Positions 28,483 through 36,610 of a stretch of 52,276 nucleotides of DNA are shown piece after piece. A program made the translations under genes and the position numbers. The stretch is from Polynucleobacter sp. (GTDB taxonomy: Bacteria; Pseudomonadota; Gammaproteobacteria; Burkholderiales; Burkholderiaceae). Location of the stretch: the NCBI RefSeq assembly GCF_018500155.2, contig NZ_JAHBAK020000006.1:1-52276 (forward strand), given 5' to 3'. The stretch's first letter is position 1. Every line of letters starts with the position of its first letter. The notes under the pieces are model-generated. The model saw nothing but the letters and a program-made list of their open reading frames with translations. It was not told the DNA's origin and did no database searches.

Positions 28483-30270
28483 ATGCCAACATACACACCC
28501 CCTCTTCGAGATATGCAATTTGTCATTCATGAATTGCTTACTGCAGACAAGACTTATGCCCAGTTACCTGCACACAAAGAAATCGACCAAGGAACTATCA
28601 ATCAGATCATTGAAGAAGCCGGTAAATTTGCAAGCGAGGTTGTTTTTCCTTTGAACCAAATTGGTGATCGTCAGGGTTGTAAACGACTTGATGATGGATC
28701 TGTCACTACTCCAGAGGGCTTTAAATCAGCTTATCAACAATATATTGATGGCGGATGGCCAGCCCTTTCGTGCGATCCACAATATGGTGGACAGGGTCTA
28801 CCTCAGTTAATCAATACCGCTCTATATGAAACCCTGAATTCTGCAAATCAGGCATGGACAATGTATCCCGGACTTTCTCATGGGGCTTACGAGTGCTTGC
28901 ATGCACACGGCACTGATGAACAAAAGAAAATCTATCTGGATAAATTAGTTTCTGGACAATGGACTGGCACTATGTGCCTTACAGAGCCACAGTGTGGCAC
29001 TGATTTAGGAATCTTAAAAACGAAAGCGGAACCACAGCCTGATGGAACTTATGCGATCACTGGCACAAAAATTTTTATTTCTAGTGGAGAACACGATTTA
29101 GCGCAAAACATCGTCCATCTCGTTCTAGCGCGACTACCTGATGCACCAAAGGGAACCAAAGGAATATCACTATTTGCAGTGCCTAAATGGAATATTCAAG
29201 CCGATGGTTCTATCGGCAGTCGTAATGCTGTTACATGTGGCTCGCTGGAACACAAAATGGGCATACACGGCAATGCCACTTGTGTGATGAACTTTGATGG
29301 AGCTATAGGCACGTTAGTGGGAGAACCTAATAAAGGTCTTAACGCGATGTTCGTCATGATGAATGCTGCACGTCTTGGCGTAGGCTTGCAAAGCTTAGGT
29401 TTAACTGAAGTTGCCTATCAAAACTCCGTCATTTATGCCAAAGAGCGCTTACAAATGCGCAGCCTAAAAGGCGCCACCGAACCAGAAAAAGTTGCCGATC
29501 CCATCATTGTTCATCCTGATGTGCGGCGCATGCTATTAACACAACGGGCTTATGCAGAGGGCGCACGCGCATTTGCTTATTGGGTTGCCTTGATGATTGA
29601 TACAGAGTTATCTCACCCAGACGAGTCCGTCCGCACCGAAACCAATGAAATGGTTTCCTTGTTAACCCCCATCGTGAAAGCCTTTCTGACGGATAACGCA
29701 TTTAACGCAACCAATGAGGGCTTACAAGTCTTTGGTGGTCACGGCTACATTGCCGAATGGGGCATGGAACAATTTGTGCGAGATGCTCGAATCAATATGA
29801 TTTATGAAGGAACCAATACGATTCAATCTCTCGATTTATTGGGACGTAAAGTGCTTGGTGATATGGGTAAAAAGCTCACTAAGTTTGGCAAGATAATTGA
29901 GCAATTTATTGAAGATGAAGGCGTGCGCAAAAACATGCAGGAATTCATCGACCCTTTGGCTGATATTGCCAGCAAAGTAGAAAAACTCACAAAAGAAATT
30001 GGCATGAAAGCCATGCTTGATACCGAAGAAGTTGGTGCTGCTGCTGTTCCTTATTTGCGAGTAGTTGGACACCTCATTTATGCCTATTTATTTGCTCGCA
30101 TGGCGAAGATAGCGTTGGATAAGGAAGCGTCTGGTGACTCCTTCTACACTGCCAAATTGGCTACAGCACGCTTTTACTTTGCGAAGTTACTGCCGGAAAC
30201 AGCGACCTTAATTAGGCAAGCTCGTGCTGGATCCAAACCCCTCATGACAATGCCTGTCGAATTGTTTTAA
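28483..30270 (+). CDS. Acyl-CoA dehydrogenase
   Basis: A 595-residue acyl-CoA dehydrogenase of the long type with an extra C-terminal domain. FAD/substrate motifs include MCLTEPQCGTDLG and the catalytic-base region MIYEGTNTIQSLDLLGRK with E442. It catalyses the first beta-oxidation step and passes electrons to ETF, whose genes are not in this window. An N-terminal segment (PLRDMQFVIHELL) is typical of this subgroup. It lies 87 bp after tetR and 10 bp before the hydratase/dehydrogenase gene. Confidence 0.92.
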   Translation: MPTYTPPLRDMQFVIHELLTADKTYAQLPAHKEIDQGTINQIIEEAGKFASEVVFPLNQIGDRQGCKRLDDGSVTTPEGFKSAYQQYIDGGWPALSCDPQYGGQGLPQLINTALYETLNSANQAWTMYPGLSHGAYECLHAHGTDEQKKIYLDKLVSGQWTGTMCLTEPQCGTDLGILKTKAEPQPDGTYAITGTKIFISSGEHDLAQNIVHLVLARLPDAPKGTKGISLFAVPKWNIQADGSIGSRNAVTCGSLEHKMGIHGNATCVMNFDGAIGTLVGEPNKGLNAMFVMMNAARLGVGLQSLGLTEVAYQNSVIYAKERLQMRSLKGATEPEKVADPIIVHPDVRRMLLTQRAYAEGARAFAYWVALMIDTELSHPDESVRTETNEMVSLLTPIVKAFLTDNAFNATNEGLQVFGGHGYIAEWGMEQFVRDARINMIYEGTNTIQSLDLLGRKVLGDMGKKLTKFGKIIEQFIEDEGVRKNMQEFIDPLADIASKVEKLTKEIGMKAMLDTEEVGAAAVPYLRVVGHLIYAYLFARMAKIALDKEASGDSFYTAKLATARFYFAKLLPETATLIRQARAGSKPLMTMPVELF

Positions 30271-30280
30271 AGGAATAAAA

Positions 30281-32722
30281 ATGATTGCCAATAAAAATAT
30301 CAAAAAAATCGCCGTTCTAGGTGCAGGCGTGATGGGTGCGCAAATTGCGGCGCACTGTGTCAACGTGGGAATACCAGTGGTCTTATTTGATCTACCCACT
30401 ACCAGCAATGATGGTAAAACTGTCAACAAGAATGCCATTGCACTCAAGGCAATTGAAAATCTCAAGAAGTTAAAGCCCTCTCCCCTCGGCTTGCCAAGCA
30501 GCGCGGACCTGATTACTGCGGCTAACTATGAAGACCACCTCCCACTACTAGGTGATTGCGATCTGATCATTGAAGCGATTGCTGAGCGCATGGACTGGAA
30601 GCATGCTCTTTATGAAAAAGTAGCGCCGTTTATACCTGCACACGCCATTTTTGCCACCAACACCTCTGGCCTCTCGATTGGCGAGTTAAGCAAAGGATTT
30701 TCTGGAGACTTGAAGCAACGATTCTGCGGAGTGCATTTTTTTAATCCACCTCGTTACATGCATTTACTTGAATTAATTCCTACAGAAAATACTTCCCCCG
30801 AGGTATTAGATGCTCTAGAGACTTTTATGACCACTTCCATGGGCAAAGGTGTGGTGAGAGCAAAAGATACGCCGAACTTTATTGGCAATCGGGTGGGCGT
30901 TTTTTCCATACTGGCTGTATTTCAGGAGGCGAAAAAATTTGGTCTTGGATTTGATGCGGTCGATGCCATCACCGGCAGCAAATTAGGGCGCGCAAAATCC
31001 GCTACGTTTAGAACAAGTGATGTTGTTGGCCTTGATACGATGGCGCATGTCATTAAAACAATGGAAGACTCACTGCAGTCTGATCCATTCACCACACTCT
31101 TTAAGGTACCAGAAGTTGTTAAGCAGCTCATATCGAAAGGCGCCTTAGGTCAAAAGACAAAAGCAGGTTTTTATCGCAAGGAAGGTAAAAATGTGCTCGT
31201 TCTTGATGCCCAATCAGGAGAGTACAAACCTTCTACAGCTAGCATCAACCCTTTAGTTGAGCGCATTCTCAAAAAACCGATTGCCGAACGACTCAGCTTG
31301 CTACGCGAAACAGATGATCCCCAAGCCCAATTCTTATGGGCTATATATCGGGACATTTTTCATTACTGCGCAATTCAGTTGGAAAATATAGCGCAATCTG
31401 CAAGAGAAATTGATTTTGCAATGCGTTGGGGTTATGGCTGGGATAAAGGCCCTTTTGAGGATTGGCAAGCAGCAGGAATTTCTCAAGTAGCCAATTGGAT
31501 CAACGAGGATATTGCTCAGGGCAAAGCATTAAGCAACACTCCTTTACCTGATTGGCTTTTTCAGGGGCCTGTTGCGCAAAGCCAGGCCTTTCATACTCCC
31601 AAGGGCTCCTGGTCTGCATCTGAAATGCGTTACGTTCCTCGTTCCTCCCTACCTGTATATGAGCGTCAACGTTTCAGAGCGCCGTTATTTGGAGATGGAT
31701 CACCCGATCCAAAAACCGTGGGCAGCACCATTTACGAGAATCCAGACCTGCGCGCCTGGGTATCCCCGGATGAACCGAATGTATTAATTGCCTCATTTAA
31801 ATCCAAAATGAATACCATCAGTCCTGATGTTTTAAACGGTATTCAAAAAGCTGTAGAACTTGCTGAAGCAAGCTATGCTGGTTTAGTCATTTGGCAGCCA
31901 TCCTCTTTAAAGCTGGGTACGCCAGGTGGGCCATTTTCTGCAGGCGCTAATTTAGAGGCAGCTTTACCAATGGTGATGAAAGGTGGACCAGCTGGTGTAG
32001 AGCCATTCGTCAAGTTATTTCAAGACACTATGATGCGCGTGAAATACTCACAAGTACCCGTAGTGAGCGCTGTATCTGGCATCGCTCTTGGTGGGGGCTG
32101 TGAACTCGTAATGCAATCCGCTCGTCGGGTAGCTGCCATTGAGAGTTACATTGGTTTAGTAGAGGTAGGTGTAGGCTTGTTGCCTGCAGGCGGAGGATTA
32201 AAAGAAGCCGCTATTCGCGCCGCACAAGGTGTCAGCCTCGCGGGAAGCACAAATTATCTCGATTTCACCAAGGCCTCTTTTGAAAACGCAGCAATGGCAA
32301 AAGTCTCATCATCGGCGCAAGAAGCCATGAAGATGGCTTATCTCCAAAAGGGCGACATTATCGTTCCCAACGTCTATGAACTTCTTGCATTGGCACAAAA
32401 TGAAGTCAAAGCAATGCGGTACTCCGGATATAAACCCCCTATTCCGAGCCTGATTCCCGTGGGTGGTCGCTCAGTAGCCTCTACTGTAATGGGGCAAGTT
32501 ATCAATCTTCGCGATGGTGGATTTATTTCAGAACATGATGCACATATTGCCCAAAAAATTATTGAGATTATTTCTGGTGGCGATGTAGATGCCGGCACAC
32601 TGGTTACCGAAGAATGGCTATTGAAATTAGAACGTCAAGCTTTTGTTGAGCTGATAGCGCACCCCAAAACCATGGAGCGCATCATGGGCCTCCTACAGAA
32701 CGGCAAGCCTGTTCGCAATTAA
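30281..32722 (+). CDS. 3-hydroxyacyl-CoA dehydrogenase / enoyl-CoA hydratase
   Basis: An 813-residue bifunctional enzyme for the middle steps of beta-oxidation. The NAD-binding dehydrogenase comes first (VLGAGVMGAQIAAHCVNVGIPVVLFD near residues 8-34, then NTSGLSIGELS and the HFFNPPRYMHLLE motif). The hydratase half is C-terminal, with SGIALGGGCELVMQSARR and the GLVEVGVGLLPAGGG segment carrying a catalytic glutamate. This order is the reverse of E. coli FadB and matches FadN-type proteins. It probably works with the adjacent thiolase. Confidence 0.92.
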   Translation: MIANKNIKKIAVLGAGVMGAQIAAHCVNVGIPVVLFDLPTTSNDGKTVNKNAIALKAIENLKKLKPSPLGLPSSADLITAANYEDHLPLLGDCDLIIEAIAERMDWKHALYEKVAPFIPAHAIFATNTSGLSIGELSKGFSGDLKQRFCGVHFFNPPRYMHLLELIPTENTSPEVLDALETFMTTSMGKGVVRAKDTPNFIGNRVGVFSILAVFQEAKKFGLGFDAVDAITGSKLGRAKSATFRTSDVVGLDTMAHVIKTMEDSLQSDPFTTLFKVPEVVKQLISKGALGQKTKAGFYRKEGKNVLVLDAQSGEYKPSTASINPLVERILKKPIAERLSLLRETDDPQAQFLWAIYRDIFHYCAIQLENIAQSAREIDFAMRWGYGWDKGPFEDWQAAGISQVANWINEDIAQGKALSNTPLPDWLFQGPVAQSQAFHTPKGSWSASEMRYVPRSSLPVYERQRFRAPLFGDGSPDPKTVGSTIYENPDLRAWVSPDEPNVLIASFKSKMNTISPDVLNGIQKAVELAEASYAGLVIWQPSSLKLGTPGGPFSAGANLEAALPMVMKGGPAGVEPFVKLFQDTMMRVKYSQVPVVSAVSGIALGGGCELVMQSARRVAAIESYIGLVEVGVGLLPAGGGLKEAAIRAAQGVSLAGSTNYLDFTKASFENAAMAKVSSSAQEAMKMAYLQKGDIIVPNVYELLALAQNEVKAMRYSGYKPPIPSLIPVGGRSVASTVMGQVINLRDGGFISEHDAHIAQKIIEIISGGDVDAGTLVTEEWLLKLERQAFVELIAHPKTMERIMGLLQNGKPVRN

Positions 32723-32737
32723 TAGAAAGAACGACAA

Positions 32738-33934
32738 ATGAAACCAATACAAGACGCATATATCGTAGCCGCCACTCGTAGCGCAGTTGGTAAGGCTGGG
32801 CGCGGATCCTTAAAAAATACTAGACCGGATGATCTATTGGGCAATGCTTTACAGCATGCACTCAAACAAGTTCCGACGCTTGATCCAGCAGCAATTGAGG
32901 ATGCCATCATTGGTTGCGCAATGCCTGAAGCGCAGCAAGGACTCAATATCGCTCGTATAGGCCTTCTTTTAGGTGGCTTACCCAACACCGTTGGCGGCGT
33001 AACCATTAATCGCTTTTGCTCATCTGGTCTGAATGCGATTGCCATGGCCGCCGATCGCATTCGAGTCGGCGAAGCAGATGTCATGATTGCTGGTGGCGTT
33101 GAATCAATGAGTATGGTTCCGATGGGTGGTAATACACCTTCTCTATCTCCCGAGATCTTTGTAGGCGATGAGAATATCGGTATAGCCTATGGCATGGGTC
33201 TTACCGCAGAAAAAGTTGCTCAGCAATGGAAAATTTCTCGTGAAGATCAGGATGCATTTGCATTGGCATCTCATCAAAAAGCAATTGCAGCTCAGGCTGC
33301 CGGTGAATTTAATTCAGAAATATTTCCTGTGAACATTGCCAAGCGCCAGATGGATATTGCAAAAGGTAAAGTAGAGATTGCGTGGAATACCTTCAATCAA
33401 GATGAGGGTCCAAGAATGGATACTTCTTTAGAAAGCTTAGCAAAACTCAAATCTCCTTTTGCTGTAAAAGGAACGGTAACCGCTGGTAATAGCTCGCAAA
33501 CATCAGATGGTGTGGGCGCGCTCATACTAGCAAGTGAAAAAGCTATCAAAACCTTTGGACTCACGCCACTAGCACGCTTTGTAAGTTTCGCAGTGAAAGG
33601 CGTTCCCCCTGAAATCATGGGAATTGGACCAAAAGAAGCCATCCCCGCAGCGCTTAAGCTTGCTGGCTTATCGCAAGACGCCATTGATTGGATTGAGCTT
33701 AATGAAGCATTTGCCGCTCAATCGCTTGCAGTAATACGGGATTTAAATTTAGACCCAAGCAAAGTCAATCCGTTAGGTAGTGCAATTGCCTTGGGGCATC
33801 CCTTAGGCGCAACAGGAGCAATCCGTGCAGCTACCGCGATTCATGCGTTAAAGAGAAGAAATTTAAAGCACGCTATGGTCACTATGTGCGTTGGCACTGG
33901 TATGGGTGCAGCTGGAATTTTTGCTGCTTGCTAA
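32738..33934 (+). CDS. fadA: Acetyl-CoA acyltransferase (3-ketoacyl-CoA thiolase)
   Basis: A 398-residue thiolase that cleaves 3-ketoacyl-CoA to acetyl-CoA and a shortened acyl-CoA. The nucleophile is C94 in NRFCSSGLNAIAMAADRI. The other catalytic residues are in GHPLGATGA and CVGTGMGAAG, with WIELNEAFAAQ also typical. It follows the hydratase/dehydrogenase by 15 bp. Biosynthetic PhaA-type thiolase is possible given the phasin elsewhere in the window, but the operon favours degradation. Confidence 0.92.
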   Translation: MKPIQDAYIVAATRSAVGKAGRGSLKNTRPDDLLGNALQHALKQVPTLDPAAIEDAIIGCAMPEAQQGLNIARIGLLLGGLPNTVGGVTINRFCSSGLNAIAMAADRIRVGEADVMIAGGVESMSMVPMGGNTPSLSPEIFVGDENIGIAYGMGLTAEKVAQQWKISREDQDAFALASHQKAIAAQAAGEFNSEIFPVNIAKRQMDIAKGKVEIAWNTFNQDEGPRMDTSLESLAKLKSPFAVKGTVTAGNSSQTSDGVGALILASEKAIKTFGLTPLARFVSFAVKGVPPEIMGIGPKEAIPAALKLAGLSQDAIDWIELNEAFAAQSLAVIRDLNLDPSKVNPLGSAIALGHPLGATGAIRAATAIHALKRRNLKHAMVTMCVGTGMGAAGIFAAC

Positions 33935-33966
33935 CCGACTCATGTCACTCAATGTTGGAGATCACT

Positions 33967-34428
33967 ATGAATAAACGCTTAATACACCTCACCCTAGGTT
34001 GCACCCTAGCCTTTGCATTTGGAGTCAATGCATACGCACAAAACATTGATCCAGCTATAGGTATTTGGAAGACGATTGATGATAAAACTAACCAACCTGC
34101 TTCCCTCATCAAGATTGAAGAAGTCAATGGAAATTTAGAAGGCATCATCATCAAAACTTTTCCACGGCCTAATGAAACACCTTTAGTGAACTGCAATCTC
34201 TGTAAGGACGATCTAAAAGACAAGCCCATTATTGGCCTCAAAATTATGAGCGGCCTAAAACAAGAAAAGCCAGGCTACTGGGCTGGCGGGAAAATCTTAG
34301 ACCCTAAAGAAGGTGAATATTACAAAGTCAAACTCAGCACTGAAGATGGCAAGAAGATGGATGTCAGGGGTTATATTGGGGTGCCAATGCTCGGAAGAAC
34401 ACAAGTTTGGTATAAGGCTGAGCAATAA
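33967..34428 (+). CDS. DUF2147 exported protein
   Basis: A 153-residue exported protein. The signal peptide ends near AYA-Q (24/25) and the mature part is the DUF2147 fold: GIWKTIDDKTNQPASLIKIEE, NCNLCKDDLKDKPIIGLKIM, then YYKVKLSTEDGKKMDVRGYIG and GRTQVWYK. The CNLC motif may form a disulfide. ATG 33967 with GGAG six bases upstream is chosen; an earlier in-frame start at 33886 lies inside the thiolase gene. Function of the family is unknown. Only 6 bp separate its stop from that of the convergent YqjK-like gene. Confidence 0.85.
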   Translation: MNKRLIHLTLGCTLAFAFGVNAYAQNIDPAIGIWKTIDDKTNQPASLIKIEEVNGNLEGIIIKTFPRPNETPLVNCNLCKDDLKDKPIIGLKIMSGLKQEKPGYWAGGKILDPKEGEYYKVKLSTEDGKKMDVRGYIGVPMLGRTQVWYKAEQ

Positions 34429-34434
34429 ACCTTT

Positions 34435-34716
34435 CTACACTAATTTCTTTATATTCTTAAGCACCTTAACACCACCCCAACCCATAGCGAGAATCTTGCT
34501 TGCTAACTTAGGTTTGTAATGTGCTAGCGCTGCAAATGCGCTAGTCCACAGCAGAGGGTTATCCTTGATGAAGTGAAAAGCATCAATACCTTTATCTGCC
34601 CAAGATAATGGTTTTTCCCAAGGTTCCATGTGCACTGCGAGCTCGCGACGCTCATGACTACATCTTTCTTGAAGAATATGGCGTCTTTTTTCCAACGCTT
34701 GCAATGAATTATTCAT
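34435..34716 (-). CDS. YqjK-like small protein
   Basis: A 93-residue basic protein with an N-terminal charged helix (ALEKRRHILQERCSHERREL) and a C-terminal amphipathic segment (ASKILAMGWGGVKVLKNIKKLV). Order and size match yqjK as third partner of yqjD-yqjE in E. coli. It abuts the YqjE-like gene with no gap. Similarity is by size and context more than by strong motifs; function unknown. Confidence 0.6.
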   Translation of the reverse strand: MNNSLQALEKRRHILQERCSHERRELAVHMEPWEKPLSWADKGIDAFHFIKDNPLLWTSAFAALAHYKPKLASKILAMGWGGVKVLKNIKKLV

Positions 34717-35085
34717 TTAGCGGGACAACTCTTCTTTATCTTTTGCTAACTCAGCGATAGAAGCCTCAAACAATCTTGGCATAGTACGAATAGACTGCCT
34801 GATGATCAATGCCAACACAAGACCAATTCCTATAAATGCAGCCGTTAACAGACTCAAAGCGAATAATCGGTCAGATTCCCAGCTATATATGACAATGAGT
34901 AGGGCCAGCATTACCAAGCCAAAGAAAAGAAAAAATAATGCGCTAATAATTAATACCAGCAAACTAATGAGTTTATTTCTGGCGATTTGCGCATCAACCG
35001 ATAGAAGCTCTAAGCGTGTTTGAGCAATAGATACGCCTGTACTGGCAAGGCCTTTAATAGAAGCAAGCAGATTTTCTTGAGACAT
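34717..35085 (-). CDS. Phage-holin-family membrane protein (YqjE-like)
   Basis: A 122-residue protein with two strong transmembrane spans (about residues 34-60 and 75-96) flanked by charged helices, the layout of the PF07332 'holin' family that includes YqjE. Despite that name there is no phage context: it sits between DUF883 and YqjK-like genes as in the enterobacterial yqjDEK set. Probably an inner-membrane stress-associated protein. Confidence 0.8.
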   Translation of the reverse strand: MSQENLLASIKGLASTGVSIAQTRLELLSVDAQIARNKLISLLVLIISALFFLFFGLVMLALLIVIYSWESDRLFALSLLTAAFIGIGLVLALIIRQSIRTMPRLFEASIAELAKDKEELSR

Positions 35086-35091
35086 AAGTAC

Positions 35092-35433
35092 CTAGCGTCG
35101 GCGAATCAATAGTCCAATGAGAATGCCCAATCCTGCGGCAACGCCCACTGCCTCCCAAGGATTACGGTGCACAAAGTCATCAGCTCCTTCTGCAACAACT
35201 TTTGCTTTTTCAGTCAAATTACCATCGAGCTTCGAAATGCTTTCCTTGGCACCAGAAAGGGTCTCAAGCGCCTTATTTCTGATTGAACCAATGGTTTCAC
35301 TGGGATGATCCTCTGTTGCCTTAATGAGGGCTTCGGCGTCTGCCATGAGCGCCCTAAATTCACCAATTAATTGGTCTGCACTAGAGGCAATATGCTCTTT
35401 GCTTGTCAGGTGATCTGGTTTTTTAGTCGTCAT
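35092..35433 (-). CDS. DUF883 family protein (YqjD/ElaB-like)
   Basis: A 113-residue protein: a long amphipathic helical region (residues 10-85) followed by the diagnostic C-terminal segment HRNPWEAVGVAAGLGILIGLLIRRR, which anchors the tail in the inner membrane. E. coli YqjD and ElaB are stationary-phase proteins that bind ribosomes to the membrane. That role is transferred from the family. It is followed 6 bp later by the YqjE-like gene. Confidence 0.9.
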   Translation of the reverse strand: MTTKKPDHLTSKEHIASSADQLIGEFRALMADAEALIKATEDHPSETIGSIRNKALETLSGAKESISKLDGNLTEKAKVVAEGADDFVHRNPWEAVGVAAGLGILIGLLIRRR

Positions 35434-35457
35434 AAGAATTCCCTTTTCTTGGCTATT

Positions 35458-35919
35458 CTAAGCACTTCTCGATTCAGACCCCAATATTAGGACTGTCATA
35501 CCTGCATTTCCAGTCTTAAAGTGTCTCAAATATGCCTTTAATCCAGGCCTTTGTTTAAGCAAAGTATTGCATGTTGGACTGCCATAGGCTACTTGCTCTC
35601 CAAAATAATAATCATCTACTCGATCAGCATAACGATTACTTTCAAGTGCTTCATGAACACCTCTTTTGATGAGCCCTCCTTCTCCTGAAGAGCCATAGCC
35701 ATGGATAAGGACCACAGCCCGAGCACCCATTTCCTGAAGCAGCCTAATTTTTCGCGCCAATTGATCAAGCGCATCTTCAACAGAAGGATTCCCTACTTTT
35801 ATATTGAGCTCAACGGTGTCAACCGTTAAATGCGGCAGCGTTGCTGTGCCGCAGTGAGGGCATGCATCCAACATGCCCCTGGCATTGCCACACTCAGGGC
35901 ACAACGCGATTCTATTCAT
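35458..35919 (-). CDS. Smr-domain protein with N-terminal zinc ribbon
   Basis: A 153-residue protein. The N-terminus has CPECGN and CPHCG (cysteines near 8, 11, 20, 23), a zinc ribbon. From about residue 35 follows an Smr-type fold with VVLIHGYGSSGEGGLIKRGV, the HGxGxG loop of Smr nucleases of the MutS2 C-terminal type. The usual upstream LDLHG motif is absent; the matching strand reads VELNIKVG, so nuclease activity is uncertain. It lies 15 bp after the small exported protein gene and 24 bp before DUF883. Confidence 0.75.
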   Translation of the reverse strand: MNRIALCPECGNARGMLDACPHCGTATLPHLTVDTVELNIKVGNPSVEDALDQLARKIRLLQEMGARAVVLIHGYGSSGEGGLIKRGVHEALESNRYADRVDDYYFGEQVAYGSPTCNTLLKQRPGLKAYLRHFKTGNAGMTVLILGSESRSA

Positions 35920-35934
35920 GTGCCCTGTCTTGAC

Positions 35935-36231
35935 TCAAGAACAATACTTCACTTCTAAAGTCCCTGCATCAATGGATTTATCGTCAACCATGAGGTTTAA
36001 CTTTTTGTGGGCAAGCTCACGGTTCTCAGGGGTTTTTAAATGTCGGTCAATTAAGCCAGCAACATCTTTACGAATCGACGTGTTGCCATATTGCAAGGAC
36101 TTTAATGTAGAAACTGCCTCTGCAGTGATCTTGCACTGCTGACTAACTAACGCTGATGAATCTGTATTGGAATTTGCGTAGGCAAATGCTGCGACACCGA
36201 TAGTTGCTACTGCTAATAGAGTCTTTTTCAT
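35935..36231 (-). CDS. Small exported protein, unknown function
   Basis: A 98-residue protein with a clear signal peptide (MKKTLLAVATIGVAAFAYA, cut near residue 19/20). The mature chain is mainly helical and charged and has just two cysteines, C33 and C97, which could form one periplasmic disulfide. No family recognised. The HTH/zinc-ribbon gene ends one base before its ATG, so the two are almost certainly co-translated. Confidence 0.75.
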   Translation of the reverse strand: MKKTLLAVATIGVAAFAYANSNTDSSALVSQQCKITAEAVSTLKSLQYGNTSIRKDVAGLIDRHLKTPENRELAHKKLNLMVDDKSIDAGTLEVKYCS

Positions 36232-36232
36232 C

Positions 36233-36412
36233 TTAGTTCCTTATCTTATGACCACATGTTGGACAGCAACCCATATCCCGAGCCCTTGTTTTTCTAAGGG
36301 CGGCATACACACTGGATTCTGAAATCTCCATCTTTCTAGCGGCCTGAGCTGCACTCATGCCCTTTCCTATCCACTCCAAAGCTTGATGTGTTTTCGGTAC
36401 TTGTCTTTTCAT
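36233..36412 (-). CDS. Small HTH DNA-binding protein with C-terminal zinc ribbon
   Basis: A 59-residue protein from ATG 36412, with GGGAG (36418-36422) five bases upstream; an earlier in-frame start at 36433 lacks such a site. Residues ~10-35 (LEWIGKGMSAAQAARKMEISESSVYAALRK) form a helix-turn-helix of the resolvase/transposase-like type, followed by CCPTCGH, half of a zinc-binding site. It is first in a run of six same-strand genes to 34435. A 29-bp palindrome overlaps its promoter, so autoregulation is likely. No named family recognised. Confidence 0.7.
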   Translation of the reverse strand: MKRQVPKTHQALEWIGKGMSAAQAARKMEISESSVYAALRKTRARDMGCCPTCGHKIRN

Positions 36413-36431
36413 TTCATCTCCCAGTAGCAAC

Positions 36432-36474
36432 ACTATATCACAACTTCACAACTTGTGAAGTTGTGAAGTATAGT
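36432..36474. promoter_or_regulatory. 29-bp palindromic operator over the HTH gene promoter
   Basis: TCACAACTTCACAA (36438-36451) and TTGTGAAGTTGTGA (36453-36466) are perfect 14-bp inverted arms around one C. Each arm is itself two 8-bp CACAACTT-type direct repeats. Flanking ACTATA (36432-36437) and TATAGT (36469-36474) extend the symmetry, with 2 extra bases on the right. On the minus strand TTCACA, 16 bases and TATAGT form a -35/-10 pair inside the palindrome, so a bound protein would block this promoter. Confidence 0.75.
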
Positions 36475-36485
36475 ATTTATACTAT
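36470..36485. repeat. Second short inverted repeat next to the operator
   Basis: ATAGTA (36470-36475), TTTA, TACTAT (36480-36485). It includes TATACT at 36478-36483, a possible plus-strand -10, and ends at the ATG of a 12-codon ORF. Confidence 0.4.
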
Positions 36486-36610
36486 GACAAACCCTAGGTT
36501 TGATCACGATTCAATGCGCTAGGAAGGATTCGAATTGGAGTCTAAGCTCCAGATAAAGATGGCGTTATTTCTCGGAGATAGTATGATTTGATCAATTAAA
36601 GGAGTCTCTT
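36486..36610. other. Intergenic region with possible tRNA-like remnant
   Basis: A 12-codon ORF (MTNPRFDHDSMR, from 36484) ends at a TAG. It is followed by GAAGGATTCGAAT (about 36523-36535), which on the minus strand resembles a T-loop and 3' acceptor region of a tRNA. No cloverleaf can be built. The rest is leader of the lipoprotein gene, with AAAGGAG at its end. Nothing else supported. Confidence 0.25.

Noticed and set aside
33886..33966. Earlier in-frame start for the DUF2147 gene.
   Set aside because: It lies within the thiolase gene; ATG 33967 gives a proper signal peptide and has GGAG upstream.
34717..35085. Phage remnant suggested by the holin family name.
   Set aside because: The family includes YqjE; neighbours are chromosomal stress genes and no phage genes are seen.
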